Source of the DNA: Methylohalobius crimeensis 10Ki
GTDB taxonomy: Bacteria > Pseudomonadota > Gammaproteobacteria > Methylococcales > Methylothermaceae
Reading direction: 5' to 3'
DNA length: 64,000 nucleotides
Assembly (NCBI RefSeq): GCF_000421465.1
Contig: NZ_ATXB01000001.1
Coordinates: 1,178,001 to 1,242,000 of the forward strand
Part shown: positions 27,320 to 34,891 of the stretch, piece by piece
Layout: each line of letters starts with the position of its first letter
How positions within the stretch are numbered: the stretch's first letter is position 1
Notes under the pieces: model-generated
Told to the model about the DNA's origin: nothing
The model's database searches: none
The model's input: the letters and a program-made list of their open reading frames with translations, nothing else
Position numbers and translations under genes: made by a program

Positions 27320-27795
27320 CTGAGGGTGTATACACAAATTCCAGTTTATCCAGCAGAGCGCGTGCGACCTGTGGCTCAAATGCTTTATACAAAGAAGCTC
27401 CCGTATGTGTGCTTAAGTTATCCATGACCAGGGTAATACGCCGGGCATCCGGAAAGTCTTTCTCCACCAACGCCCGAACCCCCTCTGCCCATTGCGGCGC
27501 CGCATGATTGTCTGCGACCTCTATCCGTCTCCACCCCCTAAACGGGGCATAAAACTGAATCAGGTGGGCGACACCGTTGCGCTCGTACTCCACATCGTAG
27601 CGCTCGATTTGCCCGGGCTTGCCCGGCACGCGAGGTCGCCCTTCCCTCACACATTGCACGCTGGTTTCGTCCATGCACACCACCGGATAGTCCGGATCGA
27701 AGGGGCGCTTGTAAACCTCCAGGACGCGCTCCATCGCGCACACAAACGCGGCATTCTGTTTGGGCGGAATACACCACATCGCTTTCCGCCACGGT

Positions 27796-28242
27796 TTAAA
27801 GGCGTTTTTTTAAAACGCGTCTTACCGATTCGTGCGAAATCGACTCCACAACACCCAACTCAACCAGTCGATCGCTCAACAGATGCAACGTCCAGCGCGA
27901 TTGCCCCGGTGGCGGCTCACTGCACATCAGCGCCACCAACTGCGCCTCGCCATCACCGTCGAGGACGCGCCGCTTTTCCCGCATACGCCGCTTGCGCTCC
28001 AAGGCCGCATCGAGGCCTTCCTCTACACAGCGTTGACGCAACCGCGACACCGTGCGTGCGTTGACCCCGACAGTCTCAGCCACTTCGCTGTCCAGCAGGC
28101 CCGGGCCTTGATCGCCCTCATCGGCCCACAGCAGTATTTGCGCGTGGATGCGTCGATAGGCTGCCGTTTTGCCTTTGTGCACCAAAGCTTCCAAGCTCTG
28201 GCGCTCCTCCGCCGTCAGGCGGACAATGTATTTCTTCTTCAT
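27796..28242 (-). CDS. IS630 transposase, upstream frame (copy 2)
   Basis: 148 residues, nearly identical to the copy 1 upstream frame (His for Arg in LEALVHKGK and Ile for Thr in YRRIHAQ). The same seven-A run ends it. Without an intact catalytic frame it may at most act as a DNA-binding inhibitor of copy 1. Confidence 0.85.
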   Translation of the reverse strand: MKKKYIVRLTAEERQSLEALVHKGKTAAYRRIHAQILLWADEGDQGPGLLDSEVAETVGVNARTVSRLRQRCVEEGLDAALERKRRMREKRRVLDGDGEAQLVALMCSEPPPGQSRWTLHLLSDRLVELGVVESISHESVRRVLKKRL

Positions 28243-28330
28243 ACGCCTTCTCAGCATGTTGCTGGATAACATTGAGAAAGCACATTAACATTAGGCAATA
28301 TTAAATTGAAGGTCTACTAGTTCTTCAGCC

Positions 28331-28383
28331 GCATAACGCCCCAGCTCAGCCGCGCGCGCTTTTGGTGCGTCGGCTGTAGCGCC
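28331..28383 (-). other. attC recombination site, half, between cassettes 1 and 2
   Basis: On the minus strand GTTATGC (28337-28331) is the R' core that starts cassette 2. The bases before it form an imperfect hairpin: AGCTCAGCCG on the plus strand (28342-28351) pairs with CGGCTGTAGC (28371-28380) with one extrahelical base, as in attC L''/L' arms, around a loop with CGCGCGCTTTTGGTGCG. The partner R'' core is missing because a group II intron begins at 28384. Confidence 0.7.
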
Positions 28384-29155
28384 GTGTGTACGCCCGACAT
28401 GGGCATGAACGGATGGGGTGCAAGTCCCCTGTAGGCGTACCTGTGATGTCCACCATACGGATGAATATAACGACTAGCCGACGACAAGGGCAACTTCGCG
28501 AGGAGTTGTCTGGAGGAAGCCCGAGCGCAAAGGTAAAGGTACGAGCCGACGGACAGACAAAATCGCCGGGAGCGATTTTGAACAGCCGCAGGCTGGCCCG
28601 AAGGGGGAGTCCCAGGGATGGGGCGAATAAAACCGCATAGAAGGCTCAGTCCCCGGGCAAGTCAGCACAAGATGACGAAGCCCGTCAGGTAATGGGGATA
28701 GGGTTGAGCGGTCAGTTGTGCACTGAAAGTTCATGTCCTTATTCGGGGAGGTCTGTCCGACTTGGCGGTGTCTTGCGTGTGCAGCAGGGTAACCAGTCAG
28801 GTGCCTGGTTGATTGACCAAGCCTGGGCGCGTCGGCGCGCTGCCGGCCGGCGCGAGCGAACGAGGTAGCGAGCGACACGCGGGCAAAGCGCGGCGGGGAG
28901 GAATCTCCGGCGTGATCGGACAGAAGTCAGCAGAGGCCATATTAGCCCTGGCATCGAGGAATAAATATATGCAAAAAGATGGCACTACAGGAATCGCCGC
29001 ACAAAACATCGGGAACGCCTGTCATTACTGGCTTAAATCAGAAATGGGGGAGGAGGAAGTATCGAAGTTGGGTGATCCCGAAGCCGGGTGGAGGCGAGCG
29101 GTTGTTGGGCATCCCCACGGCTGCCGACCGGGTGATCCAGCAGGCCATGAATATT
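28384..29155 (+). mobile_element. Truncated group II intron inserted in attC
   Basis: Starts GTGTGTACGCCCGACATGGGC and continues with GGGGTGCAAGTCCCC and other stem elements typical of group II domain I, then GAAGTCAGCAGAGGCCATA before an RT start region. Only the first part of the RT remains; domains V and VI are absent. It is cut by the REP-like repeat at 29157. Its direction is opposite to the cassette genes, as known for group IIC introns that target attC. Confidence 0.7.
28979..29155 (+). pseudogene. Group II intron reverse transcriptase remnant
   Basis: About 30 residues (VIPKPGGGERLLGIPTAADRVIQQAMN) match RT motif 0-1 of intron maturases. The frames on both sides are shifted or unrelated and the rest is gone. 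Not functional. Confidence 0.75.
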
Positions 29156-29156
29156 C

Positions 29157-29248
29157 GGGATCAGAGTAATATTTATGCCCTTACATAAATTATTGGTACT
29201 CTGACCCCAATTATTCTGACCCCAATTATTCTCTGACCCCAATTATTC
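29157..29248. repeat. REP-like repeat, copy B
   Basis: GGATCAGAGTAATATTTATGCC, an A+T-rich centre, TTATTGGTACTCTGACCCC and two further CTGACCCCAATTATTC modules. Close relative of copy A at 22712-22807. It joins the cut end of the intron to the cut attC of cassette 1. Confidence 0.8.
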
Positions 29249-29288
29249 AAGAGTTTCTCACCATCCTGCTAGCAGCACTTTGTTATAG
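29249..29288 (-). other. attC remnant of integron cassette 1
   Basis: On the minus strand CTATAAC (29288-29282) is exactly complementary to the GTTATAG at 31008-31014 that starts cassette 1. It lies ten bases after the stop of the ATPase gene. About 35 further bases of attC remain before repeat copy B. Confidence 0.7.
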
Positions 29289-29297
29289 ATAAACCGT

Positions 29298-30950
29298 TCA
29301 GTTTTCATCAACTAATATTGTTACTTGTTCTCTCAAATCGGCGGCTAACTCTATATGCAGTTCGCAGCTAGTAATGTTTTCCTCTGAAAAGACATTGCCT
29401 GGAACAATGTTTTTTAGCTGTTTAAATACATGCTTTCCTTTGTAGCCTTTCAGCGGTCTAGCTTGAAATTGTTGCCATACTTCATCATTGGTGGGGCTAC
29501 CTCCTTGTGCATATAGTTCCTGATTATGAGCCTGTCGCTGACTGTTAAATTGATCTCTTGCCGGAACGACATCTCTGGCTAATATACGGTCAATATAACC
29601 TTGACACTCTGCAATCTCGTTGTTCGTTAAATTTCGAATAAATTCAGCACAACAAAAATATGCTTCAATATCAGCCTGCTCTGGAAACCAGAGTTTAATT
29701 CCATCGATTTCATAGTCATTACGTAGTTTTTCTATTTCTTCATCAGTTAATGAATCTCTATCACGATGAACAAGAATTTTGTATTTCCTACCAAGGGCCT
29801 CATAAAGCTCGATGGCTTGCTCTTTCTTCATAAGGTTCTTGTACCCTTGACCAGGGTGGTATGTCACAAACTTTTCAAGTTCAGGCCATTGAGAAATAAG
29901 CTTTTTCAACAGGGCAATATTTTTGTCTTCGGAGACAATTATCACTTTCTTTCCAAATGCACCCCATCCCAACGCAATTTCCGCAGCCTGCCGGTTCTCA
30001 TTTGCTAGCGCCCCATTTTCGACCCAGTAAACATTAGTGGTCAAAGGAGCCCCTCTCAAAATAAAAGGCGAATGAGTAGTTAGCACAACTGACAACTCTC
30101 TTTCTGTCGCGATTTTTGAGAGCTCTCCTGCAAGCATTTCTTGCACATTCGGGTGCAAATGAATATCCGGCTCATCAATCAGCAATATCTTTGGTCTAAA
30201 TAGAAGCACATAGCAAAAAATCTGTATTAGTTGGATATAGCCAGTTCCCAATAGCTCTATCGGGTGAGACACACCATCAACGGTAACTTCTGCTTTTATA
30301 ACCAAGTCTCTATCTTCTTGGAAATCTAGTTTGATTGAGACTTCTCCCATCAATCTACCGAGCCATGTTTCTAGCTGTCTCAGATCATCTTCACTTAATA
30401 AGTTTAAAGCGTTTCTCAAGTACACATTAGAATCACCGAAAGAGCATGCTTTTAACACTACCCTTTTGGATTGCTTTGTTTCGCTGTTTGGTACTCCTGA
30501 TATACCGGGAATAAAGCCACTGAAATACGAGTTTTGCCCTCTGAATAGCCCCCTAACTTCCTCTGGAAGTTGACCAGTGACAGAAATTCCAGCATTTCGG
30601 GCGGCCCTTGCTTCACAAATCGCTTCGTGCTCTATGTTGCTTTCATCACGAAATGTAAAAGTAACTTTTGAACCTGGGGTATTACGCATATTTCCCCAAT
30701 TCTCGCCATGACCAAGTCTCATATAGTCGTCGGTTGGCAGGTAATCCAGGTCCATAACGGCCACAGTGGACGTGCTTCCCGTTCTAATGCGGTCTGCCTG
30801 GCGCAATAGACAAGCGGCTAGGTGCGCTGCCTGAAGAATTGATGATTTCCCTGACCCATTTGATCCGACGAGAATATTTAGTGATCCAGTTCCAATATCA
30901 ATAACATCGATTTTTTTGAACTTCTCGATTTTGATCTTATTAAGTATCAC
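29298..30950 (-). CDS. ABC-type ATPase with C-terminal Toprim-like part (cassette 1)
   Basis: 550 residues, GTG start. Walker A GSNGSGKSS at about 29-37, Walker B in PKILLIDEPDIHLHP with the following LTTHSPFILRG: an AAA_15/AAA_21 (SMC/RecF-like) ATPase as in OLD and AriA proteins. The C-terminal 200 residues contain IIVSEDKNIALLKKLI and KILVHRDRDSL, an acid then D-x-D pattern like Toprim or DUF4435. One chain would combine both parts. Much lower G+C than the flanks. Sole gene of the first integron cassette. A phage-defence role is inferred by analogy. Confidence 0.75.
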   Translation of the reverse strand: MILNKIKIEKFKKIDVIDIGTGSLNILVGSNGSGKSSILQAAHLAACLLRQADRIRTGSTSTVAVMDLDYLPTDDYMRLGHGENWGNMRNTPGSKVTFTFRDESNIEHEAICEARAARNAGISVTGQLPEEVRGLFRGQNSYFSGFIPGISGVPNSETKQSKRVVLKACSFGDSNVYLRNALNLLSEDDLRQLETWLGRLMGEVSIKLDFQEDRDLVIKAEVTVDGVSHPIELLGTGYIQLIQIFCYVLLFRPKILLIDEPDIHLHPNVQEMLAGELSKIATERELSVVLTTHSPFILRGAPLTTNVYWVENGALANENRQAAEIALGWGAFGKKVIIVSEDKNIALLKKLISQWPELEKFVTYHPGQGYKNLMKKEQAIELYEALGRKYKILVHRDRDSLTDEEIEKLRNDYEIDGIKLWFPEQADIEAYFCCAEFIRNLTNNEIAECQGYIDRILARDVVPARDQFNSQRQAHNQELYAQGGSPTNDEVWQQFQARPLKGYKGKHVFKQLKNIVPGNVFSEENITSCELHIELAADLREQVTILVDEN

Positions 30951-31118
30951 TTAGACATCCCAGGTTATTGATTCTATTGATGTGCTTCACTATCCACCCG
31001 TCCCAACCTATAACAAAAATTCGACCCCCTAAAATGGCGTCTTTTTTGGAACCAGTTTGGTGTATAATTCAAACCAAGTCAACATTCCTCAGCTTCCGTT
31101 CAGGGAAAACCAGCTTTT
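30951..31118. other. Putative attI site and intI/cassette promoter region
   Basis: Lies between the integrase start and the first cassette. The minus-strand core GTTATAG (31014-31008) marks the insertion point of cassette 1. A TATAAT hexamer on the plus strand at 31063-31068, 51 bases before the integrase ATG, is a likely -10 for intI; its -35 is weak. A clear cassette promoter was not found, and no LexA box was recognised. Confidence 0.6.
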
Positions 31119-32147
31119 ATGCGACCTAATCAAGATAAGTTTCCACCCCACGCTTCACCTCGCGTAAATCCGAAGCCAAGCGTTCCAGGCAAAAAGCCGA
31201 AGCTCCTGGACCAAATGCGCGATCGAATTCGAGCGAAGCATTACAGCCTGCGCACGGAAGAAGCCTATGTGGGCTGGGTCAAGCGGTTTATGCTCTTTCA
31301 TGACACACGTCATCCCTCGGAGCTTTCAGCCTCCGAGGTGGAAGCGTTCCTGACCCATTTGGCGGTGGAGGGCCATGTCGCTTCCTCGACCCGGAACCAA
31401 GCCTTGGCCGCGATCCTGTTTCTGTATCGCGAGGTACTGGAGAAGCCCTTGCCCTGGTTGGATAACATCACCCGGGCGAAGAATCCCGAACGGTTGCCGG
31501 TGGTGCTTAGCGTCAACGAAGTCCAGGCGCTGCTGGGACGATTGCGCGGGACGCCGGGATTGGCGGCGCGGCTGCTCTATGGCACCGGGATGCGGCTCAT
31601 GGAGTGTATGCGGCTCCGAGTGAAGGATGTGGATTTCGAGATGCATCAGATCACCGTGCGCGACGGCAAGGGCTTCAAGGACCGGGTGACGATGCTGCCG
31701 CGGAAGCTCGTGGAGCCGCTTAAAGCCCATCTTGCGGGTGTGAAGGCGCAACATGAAGAAGACCTGGCCGCAGGTTATGGTGAGGTCTATTTGCCCTATG
31801 CGCTGTCGCGCAAATATCCCGCGGCGGGCCGTGAATGGGGCTGGCAGTATGTGTTTCCCGCGCGCTCCCTTTCGGTGGATCCGCGCTCGGGCCAGACCCG
31901 CCGCCACCACCTGGACGAGAAGGCCGTCCAGCGCGCCGTCAAGCAGGCGGTGCGGGATTTGGGCTTGACCAAGCCGGCCACGCCCCATACCTTGCGCCAT
32001 TCCTTCGCCACCCATCTGCTGCAATCGGGCTACGATATCCGCACCGTCCAGGAACTGCTGGGACACAAGGACGTCAGCACGACGATGATCTATACCCACG
32101 TGCTGAACCGGGGCGGCAAAGGGGTGGTCAGCCCGCTGGACATGTAA
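31119..32147 (+). CDS. intI: Integron integrase
   Basis: 342 residues. Tyrosine recombinase with catalytic R159 (GTGMRLMEC), H290-x-x-R293 ([12 protein letters not shown]), H316 (LLGHKD) and Y325 (TMIYTHVLN). The IntI-specific insert between patches is present at about 220-250 ([31 protein letters not shown]), which separates integron integrases from XerC/D. N-terminal core-binding domain [18 protein letters not shown]. No stop or frameshift. It points away from the cassettes, the normal arrangement. Confidence 0.94.
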   Translation: MRPNQDKFPPHASPRVNPKPSVPGKKPKLLDQMRDRIRAKHYSLRTEEAYVGWVKRFMLFHDTRHPSELSASEVEAFLTHLAVEGHVASSTRNQALAAILFLYREVLEKPLPWLDNITRAKNPERLPVVLSVNEVQALLGRLRGTPGLAARLLYGTGMRLMECMRLRVKDVDFEMHQITVRDGKGFKDRVTMLPRKLVEPLKAHLAGVKAQHEEDLAAGYGEVYLPYALSRKYPAAGREWGWQYVFPARSLSVDPRSGQTRRHHLDEKAVQRAVKQAVRDLGLTKPATPHTLRHSFATHLLQSGYDIRTVQELLGHKDVSTTMIYTHVLNRGGKGVVSPLDM

Positions 32148-32190
32148 TCTCCATCCATCCGGCGGCACCCCAATGCGATAGAATGGATTC

Positions 32191-32904
32191 ATGGATCTGA
32201 TCACAATCGCCGGCGACCTTTCCGCGTCCGTCGGAAAACTGAAATTCGGCCCGCCCGTCTTCCACGTCTACAACCCCCTGAACTACGCCTGGCAGTCCCA
32301 CCGGACTTACCTGGAGCGCTACGGCGGGGGCGGCCGGGAAATCGTCTTGGTGGGAATGAATCCGGGGCCGTGGGGCATGGTTCAGACCGGCGTGCCGTTC
32401 GGGGACGTGGTGATGGTGCGCGATTGGCTGGGTATCCACGCGCAAATAAAACGCCCCGCCAAGGAGCATCCCGCCCGGCCCATCCAAGGGTTCGACTGCC
32501 GCCGCCGGGAGGTGAGCGGCAAGCGGCTGTGGGGCTGGGCCAGGGCAACTTACGGCACGCCGGAGCGGTTCTTCGACCGCTTTTTCGTGTTCAACTACTG
32601 CCCCTTGGCGTTCATGGAGGAAAGCGGACGCAATCTCACTCCCGACCGGCTGCCGGCGGAGATGCGGGAGCCCTTGCTCGAACGGTGCGATGCGTCGCTC
32701 AAAAAGGTGGTGGAACGCCTCGAGCCGCGCTATGTCCTGGGCGTGGGGCGATTCGCCGAGCGCCGCGTGAACGCCGCCTTGGCCGACATGGATCTGACTA
32801 CCGGCATGGTGCCCCATCCCAGCCCGGCCAATCCCGCCGCCAACCAGGGCTGGGGGGAGGCGATGAACCGGGCCTTGGCGGCAGCGGGCATTCAATTGCC
32901 TTAG
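32191..32904 (+). CDS. SMUG-type uracil-DNA glycosylase family protein
   Basis: 237 residues. Active-site region LVGMNPGPWGMVQTGVPFGDVVMVRDWLGI (Asn in the GMNPGP motif) and the DNA-binding motif in MVPHPSPANPAANQGW (HPSPANP) are those of SMUG1-like glycosylases, which remove uracil or related bases from DNA. FVFNYCPLAFME is the central strand. It starts 43 bases after intI on the same strand, with ATG at 32191. Probably host core, not a cassette. Confidence 0.85.
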   Translation: MDLITIAGDLSASVGKLKFGPPVFHVYNPLNYAWQSHRTYLERYGGGGREIVLVGMNPGPWGMVQTGVPFGDVVMVRDWLGIHAQIKRPAKEHPARPIQGFDCRRREVSGKRLWGWARATYGTPERFFDRFFVFNYCPLAFMEESGRNLTPDRLPAEMREPLLERCDASLKKVVERLEPRYVLGVGRFAERRVNAALADMDLTTGMVPHPSPANPAANQGWGEAMNRALAAAGIQLP

Positions 32905-33037
32905 CGGAAACGGCAAGGCCGCAACTTCCGCAAAACTCGACAGTCTCAGAGTCTGATTCAAAACTTGTGTGAGAGGCCGGGTGGTCGCAATTGCCATTAT
33001 CTTCCTATCCGGTTGGCGAAGGTGTGGCAAAAGCTCT

Positions 33038-33120
33038 CTCTCCCGCGGGCGGGAGAGGGTGGGGTGAGGATGGTTTAAATCCACCCTCTTCCTAACCTTC
33101 TCCCTCCAAGAGGGAGAAGG
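33038..33120. repeat. Interspersed palindromic repeat, two hairpins
   Basis: Hairpin 1: CTCTCCCGC-GG-GCGGGAGAG (33038-33057). Hairpin 2: CCTTCTCCCTC-CAA-GAGGGAGAAGG (33096-33120). The last 40 bases (33081-33120) recur exactly, inverted, at 37684-37723. It probably belongs to a genome-wide family. Confidence 0.85.
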
Positions 33121-33211
33121 GACTTTGCTCGAGCCATTCCCGAACGGAGAGGGGATTAAGGGGATATCGTGCCTCGTAGGCTTGCACGGTTTGTCGAGTT
33201 TGAAACAGACT

Positions 33212-33277
33212 GTCGTAATGAGTATTACGACGGCGAAAGCGCTATTCTTGACCGTAATGGTCGGGTAAAGGGATAAT
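33212..33277 (+). promoter_or_regulatory. erpA promoter with upstream palindrome
   Basis: TTGACC (33248-33253), 18 bases, GATAAT (33272-33277) form a plausible sigma70 promoter 29 bases before the erpA ATG. Just upstream is GTCGTAAT-GAGT-ATTACGAC (33212-33231), a perfect eight-base inverted repeat suited to a dimeric regulator. The regulator is not known. Confidence 0.5.
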
Positions 33278-33305
33278 GCTTCCCCATAGAATCAGGAGGG
33301 ATGAG

Positions 33306-33647
33306 ATGTCAACGACCGAAAACCCCATCATTTTCAGTGACAACGCCGCTTCCAAGGTGTCGGAATTGATCGCCGAGGAAAACAACCCCGAGCTCAAGTT
33401 GCGGGTGTATATCACCGGCGGCGGTTGTTCCGGCTTCCAGTACGGCTTCACCTTCGACGAACAGGCCGCCGGCGACGATACCGTGATCGAAAAGCAGGGC
33501 GTGACGGTATTGGTGGACGCCATGAGCGTGCAGTATCTGAGAGGGGCGGAGATCGACTACAAGGACGACGTGTCCGGCGCGCGCTTCGTGATCCGCAATC
33601 CCAACGCCCAAACCACCTGCGGCTGCGGTTCCTCGTTTTCGGTCTAG
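33306..33647 (+). CDS. erpA: Iron-sulfur cluster insertion protein ErpA
   Basis: 113 residues. A-type carrier that delivers Fe-S clusters to apoproteins. Conserved [16 protein letters not shown], the first cysteine in [13 protein letters not shown] and the C-terminal pair in [11 protein letters not shown] are present. The ATG at 33306 is preferred: it gives the usual start MSTTENPI, with GGAGGG upstream; an ATG five bases earlier is out of frame. The many Fe-S proteins of the Rnf/PFOR operon are likely clients. Confidence 0.95.
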   Translation: MSTTENPIIFSDNAASKVSELIAEENNPELKLRVYITGGGCSGFQYGFTFDEQAAGDDTVIEKQGVTVLVDAMSVQYLRGAEIDYKDDVSGARFVIRNPNAQTTCGCGSSFSV

Positions 33648-33667
33648 GTTTTGTTGTGGGAGCCGGG

Positions 33668-33690
33668 GCGAACGCTTCGGGACCGTTCGC
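33668..33690. terminator. Hairpin between convergent erpA and anmK
   Basis: GCGAACG (33668-33674) and CGTTCGC (33684-33690) form a seven-base stem, with outer GGCCGGG and GCCGGGG bases adding weaker pairs. No T-run follows. Position between convergent genes suggests a terminator. Confidence 0.35.
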
Positions 33691-33775
33691 GGCCGGGATG
33701 CCGCGATTCGAGCGTACATGGAGGTATTTACAGCGTGTTCCGCAGCGTTCTCCCCGGCTCTAGGCAAGATCGACT

Positions 33776-34891
33776 TTACGTGCCGGGATAAATTCCCCCC
33801 AGCACGACCTCATGGCGGGCGCCCGTGACCGCGGGCAGGTTGCCCGTCAGCCCTTTCAAAGTCCGCCAGGCCAGCCAGGCGAACGCCGCCGCTTCCACCC
33901 AATCGGGATCGATCCCGTCAGCGGCGGTGGTTTCCACCGGGCAGCCGGCTTGGTTTTCCAGTATTTCCAGCAGATAGCGATTGTGCGCGCCGCCGCCGCA
34001 CACCAAGAGCCGCGCGGGCCAGGTCGCCGCCTGCCGAATCGCCTCGTCGATCCCGGCCGCGGTCAGGTGGGCGAGGGTGGCTTGCACGTCTTCGGGCGCA
34101 TGGTCCGGAAAAGCCTGCAGCCTTTTCTCCAGCCAGGCGGGGGAGAAATATTCCGGTCCGGTGCTTTTGGGCGGCGGCCGGCTGAAGTAGGGATCGTCGA
34201 CTAGCGCCCGGAGCAGTTCGGGAATCGGTCGTCCCTGCCGCGCCCATCGCCCGTCTTCGTCCCAGGACACTCCCCGGTGCCGGCCGATCCAGTGATCCAT
34301 GAGGGTATTGCCCGGTCCGGTGTCGAAGCCGGTCACGGGCACGGCGGGGTCCGCGGGCAAAAAGGTGAGGTTGGCGATGCCTCCCAGGTTGAGCACCGCC
34401 CGGTCTTCTTGGGGGGAGTGGAATACCGCCCGGTGAAAGGCGGGCACCAGGGGCGCGCCTTGGCCGCCGGCGGCCATGTCGCGGCGGCGGAAATCGGCCA
34501 CGGTGGTGATGCCGGTGATTTCGGCGATGCGGTTGGGGTCGCCGATTTGCAGGGTGTAGGGATAGGGCACCGACGGATGGTGATGGAAGGTCTGCCCGTG
34601 GCTGCCGATGGCGCGCACCCGGTCCGGTGGCACTCGGGTTTTTTTTAGAAGATCCAGGGCGCAGCGGCCGAACAGCTCGCCCAGCTCGGCATCCAGTCGG
34701 CCCAGTTCGGCCGATGCGATCCGGTCGCTGAAGCAATGGCGCTCGAGCCGCCGGCGAAGGGAAGGCTCGAACGGCGCATAGTGCTTGGCGCGGAGCGCGA
34801 CGGAGCAGGGCGGGGCGGAGATTTCGGCCAGCACGGCGTCGACGCCGTCGAGGCTCGTGCCGGCCATCAGCCCGATGAAATAGGCGCTCAT
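33776..34891 (-). CDS. anmK: Anhydro-N-acetylmuramic acid kinase
   Basis: 371 residues. Recycles cell-wall anhydro-MurNAc to MurNAc-6-phosphate. ASKHA-fold features: IGLMAGTSLDGVDAVL at the N-terminus, GSHGQTFHHHP, NLGGIANLTFLP and FDTGPGNTLMDHWI, and VCGGGAHNRYLLEIL. It overlaps the M23 peptidase gene by four bases, which places two cell-wall genes in one unit. Confidence 0.95.
   Translation of the reverse strand: MSAYFIGLMAGTSLDGVDAVLAEISAPPCSVALRAKHYAPFEPSLRRRLERHCFSDRIASAELGRLDAELGELFGRCALDLLKKTRVPPDRVRAIGSHGQTFHHHPSVPYPYTLQIGDPNRIAEITGITTVADFRRRDMAAGGQGAPLVPAFHRAVFHSPQEDRAVLNLGGIANLTFLPADPAVPVTGFDTGPGNTLMDHWIGRHRGVSWDEDGRWARQGRPIPELLRALVDDPYFSRPPPKSTGPEYFSPAWLEKRLQAFPDHAPEDVQATLAHLTAAGIDEAIRQAATWPARLLVCGGGAHNRYLLEILENQAGCPVETTAADGIDPDWVEAAAFAWLAWRTLKGLTGNLPAVTGARHEVVLGGIYPGT

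Larger units (their letters stand above)
24718..27324 (+). mobile_element. IS4-family element inserted in IS630 copy 2
   Basis: Inverted ends CTTAGTACAGGACAAAA (left) and CTCAGTACGGGACAAAA (right, read inward), flanked by nine-base direct repeats GGTGTATAC at 24709-24717 and 27325-27333. Its own length without the second insertion is about 1.15 kb. An IS701-like element sits within its last five bases, so the right tip CTGAG appears twice (25860-25864 and 27320-27324). Confidence 0.88.
24498..27779 (-). pseudogene. IS630 transposase catalytic frame, copy 2, interrupted
   Basis: The 5' part runs from 27779 to 27334 and the 3' part from 24717 to 24498. The break falls in the codons for FVYTPKHGSW, between the second Asp and the catalytic Glu. 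The inserted DNA is an IS4 element carrying an IS701-like element. Copy 2 can no longer make a working transposase. Confidence 0.88.
24484..28317 (-). mobile_element. IS630-family element, copy 2, split by nested insertions
   Basis: Left part 24484-24717 and right part 27325-28317. Removing the 2,607-base insert and one copy of the nine-base duplication GGTGTATAC leaves 1,218 bases, the exact length of copy 1. TA flanks at 24482-24483 and 28318-28319. Its upstream frame is intact, its catalytic frame is interrupted. Confidence 0.9.
32905..33305. other. Intergenic region before erpA
   Basis: About 400 bases. Holds the interspersed palindromic repeat at 33038-33120, a short perfect inverted repeat at 33212-33231, a sigma70-like promoter at 33248-33277 and the erpA ribosome site GGAGGG at 33295-33300. 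No gene seen. Confidence 0.6.

Noticed and set aside
28386-28640. Plus-strand open frame after the attC half site
   Set aside because: It reads through the structured RNA of the truncated group II intron.
29298-30950. Firm assignment as a PARIS system
   Set aside because: Only one gene is present and the Toprim-like end is weakly defined; called ATPase with Toprim-like part.
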